A DNA stretch of 25,168 bases from Chrysochromulina tobinii (taxonomy: Eukaryota > Haptophyta > Prymnesiales > Chrysochromulinaceae). The stretch is taken from the NCBI GenBank assembly GCA_001275005.1, contig JWZX01001512.1:1-25168 (forward strand), in the 5' to 3' direction. The position numbers and the translations under genes are program-made. The notes under the pieces are model-generated. The model saw only the letters and a program-made list of their open reading frames with translations. It had not been told where the DNA came from and ran no database searches. Numbering within the stretch: the first letter of the stretch is position 1; the number at the start of each line of letters is the position of its first letter. Shown here in pieces: positions 6,602-14,824 of this stretch.

Positions 6602-9600
6602 TCATTCCTCGCGGCGTGGGCGGCGGCCGGGCTGCGAGGGCGGCGGCGGCGAGGGCGGCGGCGGCGAGGGGGGCGGCGGCGAGGGCGGCGGCGAGGGCGG
6701 CGGCGGAGACGGAGGAGACGGTGGAGACGGAGGTCGAGGAGGAGGAGGTGCCTGGCAGGTTGAGACGCCCCAAAGATTTGCTGGCCAGGAGCAGACCGTG
6801 CCGCTGTAGACAAAGACATTGGGCCCCTGGGTGGGAAGAGTAGGGGCGATGTGAAAATCCCATCGGGGCATTGTGAAGATGAGCGCGCACATATGGAGCT
6901 GTGTTCCCACTGATGGTGCATGATGATATGGCCACTGTGCCTCCACCGACATGGACACCGCCGCCCTGCGAACAACGAGCAAAAACGTGAGTCTCCCATG
7001 GGGGCGATGGGAAATTACAGGTCTCTGCGGCACGTACATGAGGCTAAAGTTGACCAGAGTGTCGGCCGCAGTTGTGCGAGCGAGAGTCGAGGCAAGCACG
7101 TCAGTAATATTCCCATCGGGGCTATGGGAACTTTTGAAGACGAGCGCGCACATATGCTGTGTTGGAGTAGACCTGGGAGTTCATGATTGACACTGTGCCA
7201 CCCCTGACAGAGACACCACCGCCCTGCAAAAACGAGCAAATCGTGAGTTTCCCATGGGGGCGATGGAAAGTTTTCAAGGTCTCTGCGGCACGTACATCCT
7301 GTAGTTGACCGAAGCGTCGTTCGCAGTTGTGCAAGCGAGAGTCGAGGCAAGCACGTCAGCAAATTTCCCATCGGGGCATTGGGAAGTTTTCAAGGTCTCT
7401 GCGGCACGTACATACTGTAGTTGACCGGAGTTTCGGCCGCAGTTGTGCAAGCGTGAGTCGTGGCAAGCACGTCAGCAACTTTCCCATCGGGGCGATGGGA
7501 AGTTTGCAGGCGTGGCTGGCACGTACATATCCCTGGTAGAACCAAAAAGATCGATCCGAATTGAGAGATGAGAGTCGATTTGGGCATGTAAGCAAGGCTC
7601 CCATGGGGGCGATGGGAAAAGTTCAGGTCTCTGCGGCACGTACATTCTGTAGTTGACCAAAGCGTCAGCCGCAGTTGTGCAAAAGTGAGTCGAGGCAAGC
7701 ACGTCAGCAATCTTCCCATCGGGCGATGGGAATTTTGCAGCAAGGCTGGCACGTACCCATACCTGGAAGAACAAGAATAGAACAAGAATCGAACAACGAG
7801 AGTCGAATCGGGCATGTCAGCAAGGCATTTTCCCATCGGGGCGATGGGAACATTTCCGGACTCTGCGGCACTTACACAATTTCCAAAGCACTATAGTTGA
7901 CCGAAGCGTCGGCCACAGTTGTGCAAGCGAGTCGAAGCAAGCTCGTCAGCAATTTTCCCATCGGGACGATGGGAACTTTAGAACATGAGCACGCACATCG
8001 ATAGCTGTATTCCCGTAGATCGAGGAAGACGTTATCGTGACCGTGCCGGAAGAGACGTAGACACCGCCGCCCTGCAAACAACGAGCAAATCGTGAGTTTC
8101 CCATGGGGGCATTGGGAACTTTTGAGGATGAGTGCGCACTCCGCTAGCTGTGTTCCCTCTGATGGTGCACGATGAGAAGGCCACTGTGCCTCCCCCCACA
8201 TAGACACCGCCGCCCTGCAAACAACACAAGCAATTGTGAGTTTCCCCATGGGGGCAATGGGAACTTTTGAGCATGAGCGCGCACTCCGTTAGCTGTGTTG
8301 GAGTAGATCTGGGAGTTCACAATTGACACTGAGCCTCCATAGACATAGACACCGCCGCCCTGCAAACAACGAGCAAATCGTGAGTCTCCCATGGGGGCGA
8401 TGGGAACTTTTGAAGTTTCAGGCGCAGAAAGCACGTACTCCATACTGGTAGTTCGAGGCAGCAACCATCATAAAAGATGAGAATCGAAATGGACATGTCA
8501 ACAAGGCATTTTCCCATCGGGGCGATGGGAACTTTAAAGTTCTCTGCAGTACGCACCCCCTGTAGTTGACCGAAGCGTCGTTCGCAGTTGCGCAAGCGAG
8601 AATCAAAGCAAGCGCGTCAGCAATTTTCCCATCGGGCGATGGGAAGTTTGCAGGCGTTGCTGGCACGTACAGCTCCCTGGTGTACAGTTCCATGGTAGAA
8701 TGGCGAGAGTCGAATTGGGCATGTCAGCAAGGCATTTTCCCGACTTTTGAAGATGAGCGCGCACAGTGCCAGCTGTATTCCCGTAGATTGAGGAAGACGT
8801 TATCATGACAGTGCCGGAATAGACGAGGACACCGCCGCCCTGCAAGCAACGAGCAAATCGTGAGTTTCCCATGGGGGCATTGGGAACTTTTGAGGATGAG
8901 CTCGCACATAGCCATAAACTGTGTTCCCACTGATGGTGCACGATGAGATGGTCACTGTGCCGGAAGAGACAGAGACACCACCACCCTGCAAGCAATGAGC
9001 GAAACGTGAGTTTCCCATGGGGGCGATGGGGACTTTTGAACATACGAGCACGCACAGAGAACAAGTAGCCTCCTGTGATGTTGAGCCCGATTAGTTGCAC
9101 GGCGCCCGTTGAGCCCGGGTTGATGTTCAGCACACGGCGTCGACTCGATGCTGAGCTTGCATGTGCGTTCAGGATGACCGAGCCTGCCACCGCCGCCTCG
9201 AGGATGACACTCCTGGTGATGCTAAGCTCTGCGCTAAGGTAGTAGGTGCCGGAGGCCAGGACAATGCAGCAGACGGCGGTGTTGGCGAGTGCGCTGGTCA
9301 GGCCTGCGCTGGTGCTCACCTGGATCTGCAGTTCACGGCGGTATTTGGGCATCGCGAGCTGCAGACCTTGGTACAACCCGGGAACTTTGCTGGCCTCAGT
9401 GCAGGGTAGCACGGTGCACGGGAGCGCCATCAGTGGCGACCATGGAGGCGGCGGGGATGGCACCCAAACTGGCACCCGAATGGGTGGTGGCGGCGTAGTC
9501 AAAGTTAGCAGCAAGAGTGGGGGCAACGATGGCCGCGGTGACGAGGGCCGAGTTGACGTATGCACGTCCGATTCTGCGGACTCTCCTCGATTTGCACCGG

Positions 9601-9664
9601 TTCCATCACCATGATGTGCACCAGTCCCATCACCATCTGGTGGTGTCTTCATCGTCGCCGCCAT
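6602..9664 (-). CDS. Pmp-like beta-helix surface protein, about 19 exons
   Basis: Spliced exons (descending): 9664-9056, 8985-8908, 8839-8765, 8676-8671, 8559-8557, 8444-8439, 8359-8285, 8214-8140, 8071-7997, 7890-7876, 7762-7757, 7646-7644, 7532-7527, 7414-7412, 7298-7296, 7223-7152, 7043-7038, 6965-6891, 6826-6602. This gives about 471 residues. The first exon carries an N-terminal domain ending in VLNINPGSTGAVQLIGLNIT. Seven repeats of 24-26 residues follow, each starting GGGV and ending xGNTA or SNTA, joined by linkers of 0-12 residues. The last exon starts GPNVFVYSGTVCSW and ends in a Ser-Pro-rich tail. Such repeats stack as a right-handed parallel beta-helix in chlamydial Pmp and algal extracellular proteins, so a secreted or wall-linked protein is inferred. 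The start is uncertain: a hydrophobic segment (KWFKLALLALLVPWVSA) lies just before the ATG at 9664 in the same open frame and looks like a signal peptide lacking a visible Met. Confidence 0.75.
6630..6755 (-). repeat. Ser-Pro codon repeat in the Pmp-like last exon
   Basis: The final exon encodes PPPPRPPSPP followed by repeated SPPPP units, seen on the plus strand as GGCGGCGGCGAGG runs. The tract resembles the extensin/pherophorin-like segments of algal wall proteins and the much longer tract at 10331-11461. It ends in SQPGRRPRREE and the stop at 6602. Confidence 0.8.
6827..9055 (-). repeat. 18 short introns built around one shared palindrome
   Basis: Introns (plus coordinates): 6827-6890, 6966-7037, 7044-7151, 7224-7295, 7299-7411, 7415-7526, 7533-7643, 7647-7756, 7763-7875, 7891-7996, 8072-8139, 8215-8284, 8360-8438, 8445-8556, 8560-8670, 8677-8764, 8840-8907, 8986-9055. 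All are GT-AG, 64-113 bp and phase 0. Sixteen contain a core such as CCCATCGGGGCGATGGG (for example 7112-7128, 7483-7499, 7832-7848, 8513-8529). Its arms CCCATCG and CGATGGG pair around GGG, with one or two mismatches in some copies. Intron 8677-8764 lacks the core and 6827-6890 keeps only its left half. Donor arms start GTGCGYGCTC, GTACGTGCCGCAGAG or GTACGTGCCAGC. Acceptor arms end GGTCAACTACAG, CTNCCAG or TTGYTTGCAG, with small variants. Confidence 0.85.
7038..8676 (-). other. ten micro-exons of 3-15 nt in the Pmp-like gene
   Basis: In transcript order: 8676-8671 GGAGCT, 8559-8557 GGG, 8444-8439 TATGGA, 7890-7876 (15 nt, C-F-G-N-C), 7762-7757 GTATGG, 7646-7644 AAT, 7532-7527 GGATAT, 7414-7412 TAT, 7298-7296 GAT, 7043-7038 CCTCAT. 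Each lies exactly between an acceptor AG and a following GT donor. All lengths are multiples of three, and the codons give Gly, Tyr, Asn, Asp, Cys, Trp, Val, Phe, Ala, Pro and His, mostly the kind of residues found in linkers between GGGV repeats. They were found by splice signals and periodicity only. Skipping any of them would not change the frame. Confidence 0.7.
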
Positions 9665-11790
9665 GGCGCTCACCCACGGGACCAAGAGCGCAAGCAAGGC
9701 CAATTTGAACCACTTGTTACGGTAGGTGCGATTGTGACCCGCCCACGTTGTGAAGCACTTGTTTGGTCCGGACCGTTCCTGCACCGAGCAAACTGCAAGG
9801 ACAAGCAATCCGAGCCTGAACAGAACTAGTGCGCCGTCCAAGCACTCCACCCACCTCAAAGGCACCCCCCCCTTTTCGCCGCATCCGGGCCCCTCCTCCT
9901 CCGAGTTCGTCTGGACGTTCGGGAACTTGTACTTGATGTCGGCGTCCCCAATCTTGAAATCGATGAAGAGCTTCTTGCCCAGGAGCTCTTCATCAATGAA
10001 GAGCTCCTCGTGTGCGATCTCAAAGACCTTGCGCGCGCTATTGCGCAGATCGTCGTCGGCCGTCATCGAGTTACGCCCGGCGCGAGTGCATGCAGCTCCG
10101 CGGCAGATGGCGCGGTTGCGGTAGAGACCAGTGCCGCCGACCGCGGTGGATAGGCACGGGCACAGCACTGTGTTCGGACAATCAATCTTAGATGGACGTG
10201 TTCGGCGCATGGAGCATGGATTCGAGCACATGTTCGGCGGTGGGTTGGGTGCCGGATGCGCTGCTGGTGACCGTGGAGGCGGCGATGGCATGGAAACGCA
10301 CGGGCCACAACCGACGCAGTCGGTGACAAGCGGCGACGGCGGAGGCGGCGATGGCGGTGGAGAAGGCGATGGAGAAGGCGGTGGGGAAGGCGGTGGAGGC
10401 GGTTGAGAAGGCGGTGGAGAAGGCGGTGTTGACGGCGGCGGAGGCGACGGCTGTGGTGTTGAAGGCGGCGGAGGCGATGGCGGCAGAGGCGACGGCGGCG
10501 GGGGCGACGGCGGCGGAGGTGATGGCGGCGGCGGAGATGGCGGCGGCGGAGAAGGCGGTGGAGATGGCGGTGGAGATGGCGGTGGAGATGGCGGTGGAGA
10601 TGGCGGTGGTGAAGGCGGTGGTGAAGGCGGTGGTGAAGGCGGTGGTGATGGCGGCGGTCGCGACGGCGGAGGCGGTGATGGCGGAGGCGGTGATGGCGGC
10701 GGGGTTGATGGCGGCGGCAGTGACGTCGGAGGAGATGGGGGTTGAGAAGGCGGTAGAGAAGGCGGCGGCGAGGGTGCTGGCGGTGATGGCGGCGATGATG
10801 GTGGCGAGGGCGGAGGCGGCAAGGGTGGCGGCGGCGGAGGAGGCGTCGAGGGCGGAGGCGGCGACGGTGGCGGCGGCGACGGAGGCGGTGACGGCGGAGG
10901 CACAGAGGGCGGCGGCGGAAGCGGAGTCCGTGAAGGCGGATTTGGTAAAGGTGGTGGTGGCGAAGGTGGTGGAGACGGTGGTGGTGGTGAAGGTGGTGAT
11001 GGCGGCAGCGGCGGCGAGGGCGGCGGCGGTGATGGCGGCGGCGGCGGCGAGGGCAGCAGGGGTGACGGTGGCGGCGATGGAGGAGGCGACGACGGCGGAG
11101 GTGACAGCGGTGGAGGCGACGGCGGCGGAGGCGACGGCGGCGGAGGCGACAGCGGGGGAGGCGACGGCGATGGTGGTGACGGCGGCGGCGGCGATGGCGG
11201 AGGCAGTGAAGGCGGAGGTTGTGAAGGCGGTGGAGATGGTGGTGGAGAAAGCGGTGGAGATGGTGGTGGAGACGGCGGCGGAGGCGACGGCGGCGGCGGT
11301 GAAGGCGGCGGCCGTGAAGGCGGTGGAGGCGATGACAGAGCCGGTGAAGGCGGTGGACAAGGCGGTGGAGAAGGTGGTGGAGATGGTGGTGTTGACGGCG
11401 GCGGAGGCGACGGCGGCGGTGGTGACGGCGGCGGAGGCGACGGCGGCGGAGGCGACGGCGGGTAGGCACACGTTGCGAACTCTGAGCCTGGGCCGCCGCC
11501 GTCGTCGCTGCACGAGCTACCGCCGTCGTTGAGGCAGTCGTTCATGCAGACCGTGGCAAGGGAATGTGGCGGCGGGGGCGGCGACGCGCTGCGCACGCCG
11601 CAGTCGCCGCAGTCGGTGCCGACCGCGCACATCGGGAAGTTGGAGCCGGGGCCGTCGTCGTCGCAATCGTCGCAATTGTTGTCGGAGGAGAACACGCTAG
11701 TGTCCAAACAGAAGAGAGACGGCGGGGGAGGCGAAGTAGCACCGAGAACGGGCTGTCGGCTTCCGCGTAGGGACACATTATCCCCGTCAA
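9665..11790 (-). CDS. Cys-rich / Ser-Pro-rich extracellular-type segment, part of a longer open frame
   Basis: The frame is continuous with the carboxylase remnant upstream and the Pmp first exon downstream. Module 1 (about 11585-11710) reads C-x11-C-x2-C, then DGPGSNFPMCAVGTDCGDCGVR. Module 2 (11464-11548) reads CMNDCLNDGGSSC, then GPGSEFATCAY, and is interrupted by the Ser-Pro tract before resuming as VTDCVGCGPC at 10300-10327. These modules look like the CDDGGPGSEY...GTDCxDCG repeats I recall from E. huxleyi proteins. After them come further Cys pairs and a segment with no recognised family (MTADDDLRNSARKVF...FIDFKIGDADIKYKF, about 9910-10068). Next is a possible intron boundary (CCTTGCAG at 9793-9800) and the hydrophobic segment KWFKLALLALLVPWVSA. 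No independent start or signal peptide is visible, so this is either the middle of a chimeric gene or an exon set whose 5' end I cannot place. Confidence 0.5.
10331..11461 (-). repeat. 1.13-kb Ser-Pro minisatellite (377 codons)
   Basis: On the plus strand this is an imperfect GGCGGNGGNGAN array with 12- and 15-bp units. On the minus strand, in the frame of the flanking Cys modules, it reads SPPP/SPPPP throughout with occasional T, Q, R, L or A. There are no stops in this frame. The other frames are also open over long stretches, as expected from the composition. Such tracts form extended polyproline-II rods in algal wall glycoproteins, where the prolines are hydroxylated and glycosylated. Confidence 0.95.
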
Positions 11791-14391
11791 AGGATGTCGA
11801 GGTTGCGCCAAACTCCTCCATGCCCGACTTGAGCTCGGCCTTGAGCTCTCGCACGGCCTCGTCGAACAGCTTCTCGGCCTTCATCAGGCCAAACATGGCC
11901 GCAGTCAGGGCGACCTCCTTGCAGGCGGGGCCGGGCATCTGCGAGAGCGTCACGACGACGTTGAGCGCCGGAGGCAGGGAGGGCAGCGGCTCGACGCCGA
12001 AGCGCTCCGGGAAGCCCGAGAGCTGGCGCAGCATCGAGATCACGAGGAGATTGCGCCCGTTGAGCTGCTCGTGCGCAAAGGCCATCGCATACACCTTCTG
12101 GAGGTCCTTGGGGTACGCCTTGACGAGCGCGCCCACCGCCTTGTCGGTCGACATGTTGACGAACGAGCTCTCGACGTTGATGTGGGGCGAGAGGAGGGCG
12201 CACGTGACGACGATGGCGTTCTCGCGCAGGCCCTTGGCGTACTTGTCGATCTGCGCCGTCACGGGCGCGATGATGATGCGCACGTCGGCCTGCTTCGACT
12301 CGAAGAGCGACTTGACGTACTCCTCCACGATGGCGCGCAGCTTGGTCACGAGGGTGGCGGTCTCGGTCGAGTCCATGCCGTTCACGTGCTCGGCGAGCGT
12401 GGTGGCATACACCTTCTGCATCATCGTGTCGAGCTCCACCGGCATCTTCTGGCCGAGAGCGGACGCAGCATCCTTGATCTCCTCAATTGGCAGGTTGACC
12501 GACGCGATCGCCGAGAGCATGGCCTGCACTGCAGGCTCGGCGTCGGGCACGTAGCCGTCCATCACGAGCTCGAGCGTCTTCTGCGCCTTGCGGAAGCGCT
12601 TGAGCGTGGCGGAGCCGGTGACCATCTCTTCGCCGGTCGCGTACTTGAAGGTCCCAGTGAACGTGCCGACCTTCTTGACGCGGGGCGGTTCCACGAGAGT
12701 CAGTGAGGCGAGCAGGTCGCCCTGGTTGATGATGGAGCCCACGGGCTTCTCGTGCTTGATCACGCCGCCCTCGTGCTTGATCCCCTCGGCCTCGAGCGTG
12801 ATGATCATCTTCATTGCCTCGGCCTCCGTGAACGTCTCGCCCTTCTTGACGGTGGCGCCGTCCTCAACGGCGTAGCGCACGAGCTTGCCGGTGTTGTCCG
12901 AGCGCGTGTCATACCGGGTCGGGAGGAGCACGGCCACACCATCGAGCACCATGCGCAGGCTAAGGGCCTCCTCCTTGGCGAAGACCTGGTGCGACTCGAC
13001 GCCGTAGGCCGCGTAGATGGAGCCGTCGGCCTGCTCGCGGTAGCGCACCTCGATCGACTGCGCTCTGATCTTGAGGACCATCATGTCAGGCGCCTTGGGC
13101 GTCACGCGGAACGAGTACTTGACGTCGCCGTACGTGATGTCGACCGGGATCGACTGAAGCTCCTTCAGGGGCAGGGTCGAGAGCTGGCCCTTGCCGAGGT
13201 TGTCCTTGAAGTTGGCGATGCCGCCCTGGATCATCTGCTTGTAGGCGCGGAAGATGGCCGCGTTGATCACAGTCGAGGTGGGGTCGATGGTGATGCACGC
13301 CGCATCGAAGGCCCCCAGCGGGATGCGCTTGTTCGCGTCCAGGCTCGCCAGCAGGCCGTCGCTGTTCCAGGGCGGGACTGAGACGCCAGCGGACTGCGCC
13401 ACGAGGTTGGCGCCGATCTTGTCGCCGAGGATGCGCATGACGGGCGACTGCGGGCCCACAAAGGTGATGTCGAGGCCGAGCTCCGCATTCTTCGCGGAGA
13501 GCAGGTCGCCGAGCTTAGGGTTCTCAGAGGCGTGGCCCCAGCCGACGACGCCCTGCGAGATGCAGAGGTCGACGATGAGCTGCACGTAGGCGTAGTTGTT
13601 CGCGTTGGAGCCGCCAGGGACCTGGACGAACTCGGCGGCGCGGCGGATGAACTCGGCATTGGCCGCGAGGTCCTCGGGCGTCGCCATCACGACGAACTTG
13701 ATCGCGCGCTCGTCGCCAAAGGTGTCGTTGGCCCAGTTGCCGATGGACATGATGGTCTTGGTCGCCGCCATGCCGTGGTTGGCAATCAGGATCTTATGGC
13801 CACCACGGGCCTTGACGTACTCCCACATGTTGTCCTCGAGCTCCTTGTCCGTGTCCTTCATCGGAGCCGAGGCAAACGCCTTGATTTCGCCTGACGGTGC
13901 AACTGCGCGCACGCAAGGGGTACAAGGGGTGCGCAGCCCGGGGCGCGAACCGCTCAGTGGACGTGGCGAGCGGTCGAGGCGGCGGACAAAAGGGCAGTTC
14001 ATGCGGTGGCTGGAGCTCTCGTGCGTCGTGCAGTAGCTGGAGAGGGCGGACGCGTACGCTTGCCCGTCTCAATCATCGAGACGGTGCGAAGGGTCCTGTC
14101 AATGGCCGGAGAGCTGAGGGCATTACGCGCCGGAGCTGGCGCGAATGCCGCGGATCCAGTCTCAAAGAAGGCGGCTCCCGCGACGACCGCGGAGAGCACA
14201 ACCGCACGCTGCGCACAGGAGCGGGAGCAGGCGAACTGGGCGTCGGTGCGTGGCGCAGGCGGGCCGGTGGCAGTCGCAGCAGAGACAGGACGTGCAGGCG
14301 GAAGCGTGTTGGCGCGAGCTGCGGGCCACACGGGCTGGCATCGGCAGGCAGCGACCGCCACCGCCACCAGGAAGTGGGAGTGCTGATTCAT
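11791..14391 (-). CDS. plastid-type acetyl-CoA carboxylase remnant: BC start, biotin domain, partial central domain
   Basis: Multidomain acetyl-CoA carboxylase makes malonyl-CoA for fatty acid synthesis. Exon 1 (14391-14058) holds a presequence with a hydrophobic stretch and SAAFAPAPAR, the red-lineage plastid motif with Phe after the cleavage site. A phase-1 intron (13903-14057) leads to exon 2. Numbering from the ATG at 14002, residues 69-216 match the N-terminal part of biotin carboxylase (KILIANHGMAATKTI, GWGHASENPKL, FVGPQ). The frame then jumps at about 13355 to sequence that normally follows biotin carboxylase, so the ATP-grasp region of roughly 350 residues is missing. The biotin motif EAMKM is present with the target Lys398 at 12809-12811. 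The central domain (LPIEEIKDAASALGQKMPVELD...) stops at about 11807, and the whole carboxyltransferase is absent. The open frame is intact, but the enzyme cannot catalyse either half reaction. This is a pseudogene-like paralogue or a recruited fragment. Confidence 0.72.
13903..14057 (-). other. predicted phase-1 intron in the carboxylase remnant
   Basis: The donor GTACGC at 14057 and the acceptor GCGCGCAG ending at 13903 bracket 155 bp. Exon 1 ends one base into a codon and exon 2 resumes at the second base, so the join restores the frame as ETGK-L-APSGEIK. Without this intron the presequence frame hits a TGA at 13999-14001 that overlaps the ATG at 14002. A second optional intron, 14209-14367 (GTGGCG...GCGCAG, 159 bp, in frame), would join MNQHSHFL directly to RAVVLSAVVAGAAFF, giving a compact signal peptide. 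Confidence 0.6.
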
Positions 14392-14824
14392 AAAAGGGTT
14401 CAGACAGCTGCCATCGGCGACGCAGTTCCGCCCACGTGTGCCGTGCCGCAGCTAATGCAGCAGCCCAGGATCGGTGTCGGTGGCCGCCTGATAATAGCCG
14501 CCTGACGGCTTCGTTGAAGGCATTGGACTTACAGTAGACTGGAGTTTGGGTGGATCGGCAGGCAGCTGAGAGCCAACCGCTGCGCATAGGCGCGCCTCAA
14601 AGGTCAGAGCAGGGGAGAGGCTCACCATTCTGACGTCCGCTCGTCGGGCCAACAAGATGTTTCGTACTATGTATGACCCTGTTATCAAATTGAGGCTGTG
14701 GAATCCGCTTTCATGCAGCCGGCACAGTCTTCCTACTGAGTAAAGTACTAGTAGATTATCTAAATATGAGAGCCGCTGATGCCGGACGGTGCTCGGTACG
14801 ACGCTATGGAAATGGTGAAGCCAC
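14392..14824. promoter_or_regulatory. divergent intergenic region
   Basis: This 433-bp gap separates the minus-strand carboxylase start (14391) from the plus-strand gene at 14825, so both promoters should lie here. The part at 14650-14770 is notably richer in A/T than the surroundings. Short frames across it have no recognisable product. I cannot name a specific promoter element. Confidence 0.45.

Noticed and set aside
6602-9051. Many 60-150 codon minus-strand frames with motifs such as KVPIAPMG or FPSPPWE and CRAAVSM
   Set aside because: These phrases are translations of the palindromic introns (arms and core) read through into GGGV exons. Removing the introns gives uniform 24-26 residue repeats, so the read-through frames are not real proteins.
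6827-9055. CRISPR-like array (regular repeats with palindromic core)
   Set aside because: The spacing is irregular (about 68 to 130 bp), the sequences between cores are themselves repeated and contain exons and splice sites, and the genome is eukaryotic.
9785-9870. A clean intron between the unknown segment and the hydrophobic segment (acceptor at 9793, donors at 9854 or 9865)
   Set aside because: The acceptor looks good, but neither donor keeps the frame. I leave the boundary open rather than call an intron.
10351-11532. A 393-codon plus-strand frame rich in Ala, Val, Glu and Met, and long Arg/His and Ala/Thr minus-strand frames over the same stretch
   Set aside because: They are by-products of the GGCGGNGGNGAN minisatellite, which has few stops in any frame. 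Only the SPPP frame is in register with the Cys modules on both sides.
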